In this document: positions 1 to 6,221 of the stretch, one piece after another
Numbering within the stretch: the stretch's first letter is position 1
Layout: each line of letters opens with the position of its first letter
Source: a bacterium
Lineage (GTDB): Bacteria > Chloroflexota > Dormibacteria > UBA8260 > Bog-877
Direction: 5' to 3'
Assembly (NCBI GenBank): GCA_021817185.1
Contig: JAKAVU010000027.1
Coordinates: forward strand, 1 to 15,186
DNA: 15,186 nucleotides
Translations under genes and position numbers: made by a program
Notes under the pieces: generated by a model
Told to the model about the DNA's origin: nothing
Databases searched by the model: none
The model's input: the letters and a program-made list of their open reading frames with translations, nothing else

Positions 1-334
1 GGAGTTCGCCTGCGCCATTGAGCAGCCCGCAGCCCCGGTAGCCCGACGCGTAGTCGAATCCCGCATGGTCCAGGTAGGCATCGAACACCGCCAGAACCCG
101 CTCCCGGGCCGAGCCGGCTGCATTGACGCGCCGCGCCAGCAGGCCCAACCACTCGGCGTGGCGCTGGTCTAGGTAGGCGGCCACCAGCTCGTCCTTGGAC
201 GCGAAGTTGTTGTAGAGGGTCATCTTGGCCACCCCGGCCTCGCGCACCACAGCGTCGACCCCAGTCGCCGCGATGCCGTCGGCGTAGAAACGGCGGTCGG
301 CCGCCCGCAGCAGCTTTTCCTTCGCCCTAACCAA
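1..334 (-). CDS. TetR/AcrR-family transcriptional regulator (3' end outside window)
   Basis: Only the N-terminal 111 codons lie in the window. Residues about 5-48 form a TetR_N helix-turn-helix: the first helix is KEKLLRAADRRFYADG, followed by GVDAVVREAGVAK and the recognition helix MTLYNNFASKDELV, all very typical of the family. The start of the ligand-binding domain follows (AYLDQRHAEWLG and on). I chose the TTG at 334 because the frame is closed by a TGA four codons upstream and no ATG or GTG fits. A good promoter with an overlapping palindrome lies just upstream, which suggests autorepression. The start overlaps the end of the truncated DUF6431 reading frame by 8 nt. The ligand and target genes cannot be inferred from the part that is visible. 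Confidence 0.88.
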   Translation of the reverse strand, partial: MVRAKEKLLRAADRRFYADGIAATGVDAVVREAGVAKMTLYNNFASKDELVAAYLDQRHAEWLGLLARRVNAAGSARERVLAVFDAYLDHAGFDYASGYRGCGLLNGAGEL

Positions 335-359
335 GGTCGCGACCAGTCATAACAGCCCC

Positions 360-389
360 ATTGTACTCTCGATTAGGTAGACCGGTCAC
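360..389 (-). promoter_or_regulatory. Promoter of the TetR-family gene
   Basis: Read on the minus strand, a -10 box TACAAT (360-365) sits 18 nt downstream of a -35-like GTGACC (384-389). Transcription would start near 353, giving a short leader before the TTG at 334. The -35 box and most of the spacer lie inside the palindromic operator. Confidence 0.6.
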
Positions 390-394
390 CCTAA
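373..394. promoter_or_regulatory. 22-bp palindromic operator, probably for the TetR protein
   Basis: The left half TTAGGTAGACC and right half GGTCACCCTAA are inverted copies. Eighteen of the 22 positions are symmetric, and the mismatches are only the two-base steps on each arm. The AGACCGGTC core resembles operators of several TetR-family repressors. The site overlaps the -35 box and spacer of the adjacent promoter, so a bound dimer would block transcription. Confidence 0.7.
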
Positions 395-650
395 ATAAAT
401 CGCAGGATGGCGCTGGTCCCCCAAGCGCCCACGGCAGGCTGACCTGTGGGAGCAGCGTGTGGGCCACACGGGACGCCCGGCACCGTTCCCGTCGCACTTG
501 GAGGGGAATTCGCCCACCTACCCGTTGGCCAAGTACCCGCCACGGGCCGTACCCCAAAGGGCGCAGCTCCCCTCCACACCACGGGCAAGCCAGCAGGCCC
601 ACGTGAAGCTCGACCGCCACCTGCTCCTGGTTCGACTCTACTAGGAGCAT

Positions 651-1006
651 GGGTGCGCCTCCAGACATCTGCCAGAAGGGTCCTACCGAAGAGCCGGACA
701 GGTTCCACGGAAGGTCCCTGTCAAGTTCTGGCGTGGCACCAACAGCTTGGCTCCACGGGCCTCCCCAGCGGAAGTCAGATCCTGAGCCGCGGGTACCGAC
801 TCGTTCTAGCTCTTTGGCACCGGCATGCACTTGGCCGAGCTTCCCCGTGGGTGCCACCACGCGCACGGCCACATCCAACCTTGGCCCAGCGCTCAGTGGC
901 GCCTGACTGCTCCCCGATCCCGTTCCCCTGTGGCGCTCAACACCCCCACGAGCTTTCCGCGGCCTCACCCAGAGGGGACCACCGGGTTGGGGCAGCTGAG
1001 TAATTA
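651..1006. other. Intergenic region with no recognised gene
   Basis: About 350 nt between the DUF6431 remnant and the plus-strand operon. Frames here give low-complexity Pro/Ser/Gly/Arg translations with no family motif. The only structure I see is a short inverted repeat, GACAGG (697-702) with CCTGTC (717-722), near a TTGACA-like hexamer (719-724, minus strand) that lacks a convincing -10 box. Confidence 0.5.
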
Positions 1007-1022
1007 CACTACAAGTGTCGTG
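1007..1022. promoter_or_regulatory. Operator copy 1 for the SufR-like regulator
   Basis: CACTACAAGTGTCGTG has the symmetric pattern CAC-N-ACA-NN-TGT-N-GTG. The same 16-mer, with three differences, lies in front of the regulator gene at 8382-8397. Here it is 14 nt upstream of ATG 1037 and abuts a -10-like GATAAA (1022-1027), the same arrangement as at the regulator promoter. A repressor bound here would cover the promoter. The arms resemble the ACACT-N5-TGTGA motif I recall for mycobacterial SufR, though that is from memory. Confidence 0.75.
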
Positions 1023-1036
1023 ATAAAGGCGCAGAG

Positions 1037-2356
1037 ATGATCCGCCCGCAGCGAGGCCCTGAGATCGGCCTTCCGCTGCGGTATCTAGCGACCGGGATGG
1101 GAGCCTGGCTGCTGGCCGCCACAGCGGTGCCGCTGCTGGCCCCTCGCCTCGCCTCGGGATTCGACGACCCGGAAGTGTTCGCCTTAACCCATCTGGTGGT
1201 TCTGGGTTGGGTGACCATGACACTGATGGGAGCTCTGTTCCAGCTCTTCCCGGTCGCGCTGCAGGCATCTCTCGCCGGGCCGCGCCTGGCCCGATGGAAT
1301 TACCTCGTCTACGCGGCTGGGGTGGCGGGCTTCGTGCCCAGTTTCTACTTCGACTGGACGCCGGGAGTGGCCGGCTTCGGGAGCCTGGCCGTTCTTGGAA
1401 TCCTGATCTTCGCCACGTTGCTGGCCCTCAGCTATCGCACTGTCCGCATCCGGCACCCCATGGGACTGTTCGTACTTTGTGGACTCGCCTGGCTCCTGGT
1501 GACCATCGGATTCGGGCTGACCTGGGCTTTGGATTGGCAGTTCAAGTGGTTCGTGATCACCCCCAACATGCTCGCCGCACACGTCCACGCTGGGCTGGCA
1601 GGCTGGTTGGGATGCACTCTGATCGGGGTCTCGTACAAGCTCATGGAGCTATTCGCGCTGGCCCACCGCCGCAGCTGGCGGGCGGTCCACATTCTGCTGG
1701 TTCTCTGGAACGTCTCCCTGGCGGCGCTGGTGGTGGGCCTCCTGCTCTGGCCCGGCAGTCTCGAGGTCAGGGTGGCAGCCACCGCCCTCGCCGGCGCGGT
1801 GCTCCTGTTTGCCGTCGACCTCTTTCAGATGTGGCGAGGGCGAAGACGCCGCCGGGTCTCGGTGGAGCAGGGCCATGTGGCCGTCAGCCTCGTCTCCTTG
1901 ATGGTCGCGGCGGGACTGGGGGTCTTCCTCAGCGCCGCCGCGGATGTTCCTCCGCGCGTCTTTGTCGCTTACGGCTATGCCGCCATCATCGGGGGTTTCG
2001 GCTTCGCCATCGCCGGCCGGTATCAGAAGATCCTCCCGTTTCTCACCTGGGTCCATCGCTATTCGAAAAGCCCCGGGCCAACGCCGCCGCCCCTGCTCCA
2101 GGACCTTGTCGATGAGCGCTTGGGATGGCTGAGCCTGCTCCTGCTCACCTTGGGGTATGCGACCACCCTGGGAGGACTCCTCGCGGGGTCGGTGGGACCG
2201 GTCCAGATCGGCGGCTCGGTGTACGCCGCCGGGGTGGTGCTGGGGCTGGGGGCCGTGCGCCGGACCCTCCTCCCAACGCGAGCCATACGGCGTTCGGCCG
2301 CTCGCGCCTCCATACCAGACGGGCGAGCCGGGACCTCGACGCCCCGATTGTCCTGA
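1037..2356 (+). CDS. NnrS / heme-copper-oxidase-like polytopic membrane protein
   Basis: A 439-residue, very hydrophobic protein with about 12 predicted membrane helices. Histidines sit in helices in a heme-protein style: THLVVLGWVTMTLMGALFQLFPV (H52), AAHVHAGLAGWLG (H182, H184) and ILPFLTWVHRYS near residue 340. Such helices occur in the NnrS family and in reduced relatives of heme-copper oxidase subunit I, but the full six-His oxidase set is not visible. It is therefore unlikely to be a standard terminal oxidase. NnrS proteins are linked to nitric oxide resistance, which fits the hemerythrin, DUF2249 and SufR-like genes on the facing operon. The ATG lies 14 nt after the shared operator, with AAAGG about 8 nt upstream. 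The NADH dehydrogenase gene begins 7 nt after its stop. Family assignment is moderate; heme or metal binding is inferred. Confidence 0.65.
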   Translation: MIRPQRGPEIGLPLRYLATGMGAWLLAATAVPLLAPRLASGFDDPEVFALTHLVVLGWVTMTLMGALFQLFPVALQASLAGPRLARWNYLVYAAGVAGFVPSFYFDWTPGVAGFGSLAVLGILIFATLLALSYRTVRIRHPMGLFVLCGLAWLLVTIGFGLTWALDWQFKWFVITPNMLAAHVHAGLAGWLGCTLIGVSYKLMELFALAHRRSWRAVHILLVLWNVSLAALVVGLLLWPGSLEVRVAATALAGAVLLFAVDLFQMWRGRRRRRVSVEQGHVAVSLVSLMVAAGLGVFLSAAADVPPRVFVAYGYAAIIGGFGFAIAGRYQKILPFLTWVHRYSKSPGPTPPPLLQDLVDERLGWLSLLLLTLGYATTLGGLLAGSVGPVQIGGSVYAAGVVLGLGAVRRTLLPTRAIRRSAARASIPDGRAGTSTPRLS

Positions 2357-2363
2357 GACCCCA

Positions 2364-3695
2364 GTGAAGTCTCCACCGGCTCGTGAACGGCCTCCCACGG
2401 TGGTCGTGATCGGCGCGGGGTTCGCCGGTCTGGCAGCGATGGGGGAGCTGGCCAAGCAGGGCTGGGATGCCTGGCTGGTGGAACGGCAGCCGTACACGAC
2501 CTTCCAGCCACTCCTCTACCAGGTCGCGACCGGTGGCCTCAACGTGGAGGATGTCGCCTTTCCGATCCGCAGCCTGCTCCGCCGAATGGGTCGGGGCAGA
2601 TTCGTCCAGGGCACGGCGGTGACCGTGGACTGGGACCGCCGGCTGGTGACGCTGGACAGCGGGCGACTCCTTCCCTACGATTTCCTGCTGCTCGCCACCG
2701 GAGCAACCCCCAGGTTCTTCGGTGTGCCCGGAGCAGCCAATTTCGGCCTTCCGCTCCACACCCTGGCGGACGCGGTCCGGCTGCGAACTTGGCTCGTTGA
2801 TGCCCTGGAGCGAGCTGCTGCCGAGTCTGACCGCCGTCCGGTGCACCTGGTGGTGGTGGGAGGAGGGCCGACCGGGGTCGAGACTGCCGGAGCACTGGCG
2901 GAGCTCCGTGACCTCCTGGCGGGGAGGGACTACCCGGAACTGGCCCGGGATGACATCCGCATCGAGCTCCTGGAAGCTGCTCCCCGGCTTCTCCCGAGCT
3001 TCCATCCGGCGTTATCCCGCTACGCAACCGAGGCGCTGGAACGGCGCTCGGTCGTAGTGATGACCGGCGGTGCCGTGCGGCAGGTGCGCGAGGGTGAGGT
3101 TCTTCTCGACTCCGGGCCGAGACCCGTGGACCTGCTGGTCTGGTCGGCCGGAGTGGAGGTGTCCGACTCCACGTTGCTGCGAGGCCTGGCTCGTACCACG
3201 TCGGGGCGGTTGCTAGTCAACCCGTCCCTGCAACTTCCAGGTCGCCCGGAGGTCCTTGCGCTGGGAGACGTGTCCGGAGCGCGAGCCGGTGCGGCTGAAC
3301 TGCCGCAGCTTGCGCAGCCGGCGATTCAGGCCGGTCGGCACGCGGTACGACAGCTCCAGAGGATGCGCTCTGGCCAGCGGCCGCGGCCGTTTCGGTATCG
3401 CGACCGAGGGACGATGGCCACCATCGGCCGACGCGCGGCGGTGGCGCAGCTTCGAGGCGGACTCAGGCTCACCGGCACGGCGGCCTGGCTCGCCTGGCTG
3501 GCGCTGCACCTAGTGGAGCTCCTCGGGGTCCGCAACCGTGCCTCGGTCCTGATCAATTGGACCTGGCACTACCTGGCCTGGCGGCGTGCCGCCGGCCTGA
3601 TACCTCCAGCCCCCGCGGGGGCTCGGCAGACCTCGGGCCTTTCAGGGGCCGGGGATGACGGCGAGCGTGGCCCCAAGTCCAAGGATTGCGATTGA
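2364..3695 (+). CDS. ndh: Type II NADH:quinone oxidoreductase (NDH-2)
   Basis: A 443-residue single-subunit flavoprotein that would oxidise NADH and reduce membrane quinone without pumping protons. The FAD-binding GxGxxG is in VVVIGAGFAGLAA (residues 13-25). LLLATGATPRFFG (109-120) follows, the NADH-binding fold is VVVGGGPTGVETAG (163-176), and the second FAD motif VLALGDVSG is at 297-305. LAQPAIQAG (316-324) matches the quinone-site region. The C-terminal stretch AWLAWLALHLVELLG, with INWTWHYLAWRR (about 374-408), is the amphipathic membrane anchor typical of the family. GTG 2364 was chosen because it starts 7 nt after the upstream stop and leaves a normal length; upstream in-frame codons would overlap the previous gene. 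Co-transcribed with the NnrS-like protein, so it may feed it electrons through the quinone pool (inference). Its last 54 nt overlap the convergent CopD-like gene. Confidence 0.9.
   Translation: MKSPPARERPPTVVVIGAGFAGLAAMGELAKQGWDAWLVERQPYTTFQPLLYQVATGGLNVEDVAFPIRSLLRRMGRGRFVQGTAVTVDWDRRLVTLDSGRLLPYDFLLLATGATPRFFGVPGAANFGLPLHTLADAVRLRTWLVDALERAAAESDRRPVHLVVVGGGPTGVETAGALAELRDLLAGRDYPELARDDIRIELLEAAPRLLPSFHPALSRYATEALERRSVVVMTGGAVRQVREGEVLLDSGPRPVDLLVWSAGVEVSDSTLLRGLARTTSGRLLVNPSLQLPGRPEVLALGDVSGARAGAAELPQLAQPAIQAGRHAVRQLQRMRSGQRPRPFRYRDRGTMATIGRRAAVAQLRGGLRLTGTAAWLAWLALHLVELLGVRNRASVLINWTWHYLAWRRAAGLIPPAPAGARQTSGLSGAGDDGERGPKSKDCD
3608..3623. repeat. Perfect 16-bp palindrome in the convergent gene overlap
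   Basis: AGCCCCCGCGGGGGCT reads the same on both strands. It lies inside the 3' end of the NADH dehydrogenase gene, just past the stop of the minus-strand operon (3642), where a bidirectional terminator would be expected. No T-run follows on either strand, so a classical intrinsic terminator is not shown. Confidence 0.35.
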
Positions 3696-4094
3696 GCCGA
3701 ACAGGGTCACGGCCGCCAGAAGTCGGGTGCGGTTTCTGGGCAACCGATGTGCCACCAGTCCGTGGACTGACGCCAGGGCGAAGACACCCCCCACCAGGGC
3801 TGCCTTCACCAGCAGAACCCTTCCGAAAGCGGTGGTGGTCAGGTTGTCGAGGCGCACTCCGTTCAGGGCAGCGAGGGCAATCCCGCTGACGACCAAAACA
3901 GGCAGAAGCACCCAGTTGGTCACGGCCGCGAAGCGCCGTCCCGCGGCACTGGCCAGCTCTCGCACCAGCGCCGGTGACCCGCCACTCCGCAGCACTGGCA
4001 TGACCACCACGACCAGCATCAGCTGGCCCCCCACCCAAAAGCTGGCGGCCAGAACATGAACCAGGACCAGAAGCGTCCACAGCAGCGTGCTCAG
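3642..4094 (-). CDS. CopD-like small membrane protein
   Basis: About 150 residues with four predicted membrane helices. The N-terminus LLWTLLVLVHVLAASFWVGG matches the conserved first helix of the CopD/YcnJ-like family (His, then WVGG). Later helices are WVLLPVLVVSGIALAALNG, VLLVKAALVGGVFALASVHG and FGSIAILGLGATLAVI. CopD proteins are linked to copper uptake or homeostasis; a heme or redox role is also possible for members in redox operons. The frame has no ATG, GTG or TTG between the stop of the previous gene and the first helix, so I propose CTG 4094, which has GGAG 8 nt upstream. GTG 4034 would cut off the conserved His helix. Last gene of the ten-gene operon; its 3' end overlaps the convergent NADH dehydrogenase gene. 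Confidence 0.7.
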   Translation of the reverse strand: MSTLLWTLLVLVHVLAASFWVGGQLMLVVVVMPVLRSGGSPALVRELASAAGRRFAAVTNWVLLPVLVVSGIALAALNGVRLDNLTTTAFGRVLLVKAALVGGVFALASVHGLVAHRLPRNRTRLLAAVTLFGSIAILGLGATLAVIPGP

Positions 4095-4127
4095 AGCATT
4101 GACTCCGGCTACGCGAGGGCGCTCGTA

Positions 4128-4679
4128 TCAGCCCCCAACCAGCTGCTCCATGCATTCCCAGAGCTCCGACCGAGCGTGACGGTCACGGGGAGTCTCGCCC
4201 AGGATGAGCACGGTTGGCTCGTCCCACCCGAGATCCCAGCATGCCCTCAGCCGGCCCGAATCCGGGTCGGTGGACGTGACCGTCATGGAGAACGGTGTTC
4301 GCAGCATCCGCAGGGTCTCCTCGAGCTCGCGGATGGGGCGGATCCCACTGGCCAGGAAGCGCACGTCGACAGTGTCGGCCTGCTTGGCCCGGGCCGTGCA
4401 GCTGGCCTGGTTGGCTGCCGCTGCGACCAACCGGTGAACAATCAGGTGCGACCGAACGGTCGCATGGGAGGCGAGTAGGGCCGGCTGGATCCGGCTCCAC
4501 GATGCGCCCTGGGTCAAGCGCGCCAGAGCCTCCAGGATGGTGGTCGCCTCGCGTGGCTCGATCGGTCCAAGCGCAATGGAGATTTCCAGGCGCTCATTGC
4601 AGTTCTGGCTCTGCGCTTGCCCGGTAAGAGGTTCTGCCGCCACCCCGAGGGCTTCGTCAGGCACGGTCCGGGGAGGCAT
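4128..4679 (-). CDS. Uncharacterised protein, possibly Cgi121-like fold
   Basis: 183 residues, no signal peptide or membrane helix. I do not recognise it as a standard bacterial family. The middle part (about 70-135: IQPALLASHATVRSHLIVHRLV, then TVDVRFLASGIRPIRELEETLRML) lines up by eye with the Cgi121/TPRKB core. In that core an l.p..va....hv..A...A segment precedes a strand ending in the E.L...SG.rqI.eA signature. Cgi121 is a KEOPS subunit in archaea and eukaryotes, so a homologue inside a bacterial redox operon would be odd. The C-terminal part (DEPTVLILGETPRD, HARSELWECMEQL) also fits an alpha/beta ending. ATG 4679 is 2 nt after the ferredoxin stop and has AGGGGG 7 nt upstream. Function unknown; the fold resemblance is a hypothesis. 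Confidence 0.6.
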   Translation of the reverse strand: MPPRTVPDEALGVAAEPLTGQAQSQNCNERLEISIALGPIEPREATTILEALARLTQGASWSRIQPALLASHATVRSHLIVHRLVAAAANQASCTARAKQADTVDVRFLASGIRPIRELEETLRMLRTPFSMTVTSTDPDSGRLRACWDLGWDEPTVLILGETPRDRHARSELWECMEQLVGG

Positions 4680-4681
4680 CC

Positions 4682-4981
4682 TCAGGCCCCCTGCGCCACC
4701 CGCGGCTTGAGGGCCTCCACCCGGGCCCGGGCCGCGGCGGGGTCCTTGAAGTACTGATCGTTGATCTCCGTGTACTGGCTCCATGCCGGCGGCAGATCCT
4801 CTTCCGCGAAAATGGCATCGACTGGACACGGGTCCACACAGGCCCCACAGTCGATGCACTCCAAGGGGTTGATGTACAGCATGCGGTCCTCATCAGTCCC
4901 GATGATGCAATCGACCGGACACACCTCAACGCAGGCCTTGTCCTTCACGTCGATACACGTCTCGCCGATCACGTACGTCAC
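4682..4981 (-). CDS. fdxA: Seven-iron ferredoxin (3Fe-4S / 4Fe-4S)
   Basis: 99 residues, cytoplasmic one-electron carrier. The N-terminus MTYVIGETCIDVKDKACVEVCP and the motif CIDCGACVDPCP are diagnostic of the FdxA group of actinobacteria and relatives. By comparison with Azotobacter ferredoxin I, C9, C17 and C52 would bind the 3Fe-4S cluster, and C21, C42, C45 and C48 the 4Fe-4S cluster; C25 is the extra conserved Cys. The acidic C-terminal tail (EEDLPPAWSQYTEINDQYF) is also typical. The start is GTG 4981, with GAGGAGG 7 nt upstream, and lies 40 nt after the Rieske stop, the widest gap in the operon. It may pass electrons between NADH- or pyruvate-linked donors and the redox proteins encoded beside it (inference). 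Confidence 0.93.
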   Translation of the reverse strand: MTYVIGETCIDVKDKACVEVCPVDCIIGTDEDRMLYINPLECIDCGACVDPCPVDAIFAEEDLPPAWSQYTEINDQYFKDPAAARARVEALKPRVAQGA

Positions 4982-5021
4982 CGTCCATCCTCCTCAGGGC
5001 TGACTTCAGCCCCCATACAAG

Positions 5022-5351
5022 TCACTGCTCCACTTCGATGACGATGTCGTCATGGTCCAGTGCGGTCGGGTAGGTTTGCACCGGCAGTACCGCCGGGAGA
5101 TTCAGCACGTTCCCGGTGGCGAGGTCAAAGCAGGACCCATGGCAGGGACACTCCACCGTCTCTCCCTCAAGTGCCCCCGCGCTCAGGGAGCAGTCTTCAT
5201 GGGTGCAGGTATCGTCGATCGCGTACCAGTGACCACCATCCGTGCGGGCGAGGCAGAGCACCTTCTCCGCGCATTCGAGCCGAAGGAGTCCCGGTTGGGG
5301 GAGGGCGGTTGCGGGGACCCGAACGGTCGCCACCTCAGCTGGCGCGGACAC
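5022..5351 (-). CDS. Rieske [2Fe-2S] ferredoxin
   Basis: 109 residues, soluble, with no transmembrane anchor, like NirD or dioxygenase-type Rieske ferredoxins. The ligands are C49-T-H51 in DDTCTHEDCSLSAG and C68-P-C-H71 in VECPCHGSCFDLATG, which fits the CxH...CxxH Rieske pattern. The lead-in strand WYAIDDTC and the following LPVQTYPTALD are also family-like. GTG 5351, with GGGAAGG 5 nt upstream, gives a normal start. It overlaps the end of the preceding small gene by 17 nt, so translation is probably coupled. It is an electron carrier; its partner is unknown, but hemerythrin-cupin and 7Fe ferredoxin genes are next to it. Confidence 0.9.
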   Translation of the reverse strand: MSAPAEVATVRVPATALPQPGLLRLECAEKVLCLARTDGGHWYAIDDTCTHEDCSLSAGALEGETVECPCHGSCFDLATGNVLNLPAVLPVQTYPTALDHDDIVIEVEQ

Positions 5352-5547
5352 CGCGACCTTCCCGTGGCAACCCGCAGGTGAGGTGGTGGAGAGTCCCGGT
5401 GAATCGCTCCGCGGCCACGGGGTCCCACTTCTCCAAGAGCGCGTAGGCAGAGGCCGCCATCCGGCAGGCACTCTCCACCTCGCCCGCATCACCGAGTTCC
5501 CGCAAGGCCTGGTCCAGGATCCTGGCGAGTTTGCCGGTGGAGCTCAT
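5335..5547 (-). CDS. Small helical protein of unknown function (70 aa)
   Basis: MSSTGKLARILDQALREL, followed by EVESACRMAASAYALLEKW and PVAAERFTGTLHHLTCG, reads as three short amphipathic helices. It has two Cys and one HH pair that could bind metal, but there is no known motif. It is not a shadow: it sits exactly in the operon, 2 nt after the OsmC-DUF2249 stop, and runs 17 nt into the Rieske gene. The ATG lacks a strong Shine-Dalgarno sequence, consistent with coupled translation. It may be an accessory or scaffold protein for the redox partners (inference). Confidence 0.65.
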   Translation of the reverse strand: MSSTGKLARILDQALRELGDAGEVESACRMAASAYALLEKWDPVAAERFTGTLHHLTCGLPREGRGVRAS

Positions 5548-5549
5548 TG

Positions 5550-6218
5550 CTACGACCGTCGCCCGATCCGGACCTTCCACGTCTTCGGGCCCTCCTCCAG
5601 GTAATCCCAGCTGAACGAGTCGCCCCTGGTGGCCTCGAGCTGGTAGCGCAACGGCAGAGGGTCGTGGTCATTGACGAGGGTGAGGCTCTTGCCGGCTTCC
5701 AGGCGGTCAATGGTGGAGAAGATCACCTGGTGACGCTGGGCGGGAGCCAGGGAGCGGACGTCCAGCTCGTCCTGGGCCGATTCGGCAGGCTGGACCGACA
5801 CCGAGCCCACCCGGTAGTCCACGTCGGAGCGCAGGTGCTTACCGATGAAACAGTGCTCCCGCGCGAGATTGGCGGCGGCCTGGTAGTCGTCATGGCGGGC
5901 GGGGTCGCCGCCGAGAACCTCCGGGGTCACCAAGAGCTCCGAGATCCGCATCGGCGAGCCGTCCACCTGCTCTCGCATCCTCACCTGAACCCGTTCCCAG
6001 GGCAGGCCATCACGATTCAGGAGCGAACTCAGAGTACCGGTGTAACAGGTCGCGACCGCGCTGGCCAGGAGCTCCTCCGGGCTGCTCCCCTCGCCTCGAC
6101 CCCCCATCCCCTCGGGGACGGACCAGGCCACAACCTGATTCCCGGTCTCGACAGTGCCGAGTGCGTCTCGGCCGGTTCCGGACCACCGCGTGGTAACTTC
6201 GAAATTCAGCTCATTCAC
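5550..6218 (-). CDS. OsmC-like domain fused to DUF2249
   Basis: 222 residues with two domains. Residues about 1-140 are OsmC/Ohr-like, with SSPEELLASAVATCY (C58) and EHCFIGKHL (C123); these are the places of the two reactive Cys in peroxiredoxin-like OsmC proteins, which reduce organic hydroperoxides. Residues about 151-220 are a DUF2249 domain: ELDVRSLAPAQRHQVIF, then LTLVNDHDPLPLRYQLEA, then SWDYLEEGPKTWKVRIGR. DUF2249 proteins occur in denitrification and nitric oxide gene sets. GTG 6218 with GGGAG 7 nt upstream is the start; it lies 3 nt after the hemerythrin stop. The fusion suggests that a thiol reaction and the DUF2249 function act on the same molecule, perhaps a peroxide, S-nitroso or persulfide product (inference). 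Confidence 0.88.
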   Translation of the reverse strand: MNELNFEVTTRWSGTGRDALGTVETGNQVVAWSVPEGMGGRGEGSSPEELLASAVATCYTGTLSSLLNRDGLPWERVQVRMREQVDGSPMRISELLVTPEVLGGDPARHDDYQAAANLAREHCFIGKHLRSDVDYRVGSVSVQPAESAQDELDVRSLAPAQRHQVIFSTIDRLEAGKSLTLVNDHDPLPLRYQLEATRGDSFSWDYLEEGPKTWKVRIGRRS

Positions 6219-6221
6219 CTT

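Larger units (their letters stand above)
327..650 (-). pseudogene. Truncated DUF6431 zinc-ribbon protein
   Basis: The 107-codon frame begins MLLVESNQEQVAVEL and carries CPWCGGELRPLGYG, followed by RERCRASRVAHTLLP. This matches the N-terminal zinc-ribbon module of DUF6431 proteins, which from memory of the family are common in actinobacteria and near transposon relatives. ATG 650 has a GGAGG ribosome binding site 8 nt upstream. Two signs of decay are visible. The second Cys pair reads C57-R-A-S60, so one zinc ligand is lost. After about residue 75 the sequence no longer looks like the family: the downstream helix-turn-helix region expected there is missing, and the frame runs through the TetR operator and promoter before stopping. 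I read it as a gene cut by a deletion or rearrangement near position 400-425. A short functional version cannot be excluded. Confidence 0.6.

Noticed and set aside
457..469. GTGTGG-G-CCACAC palindrome
   Set aside because: It lies within the DUF6431 coding remnant and is short; likely chance.
651..1268. N-terminal extension of the DUF6431 frame up to 1268
   Set aside because: It crosses the operator and the start of the NnrS-like gene, lacks motifs, and ATG 650 has its own GGAGG site.
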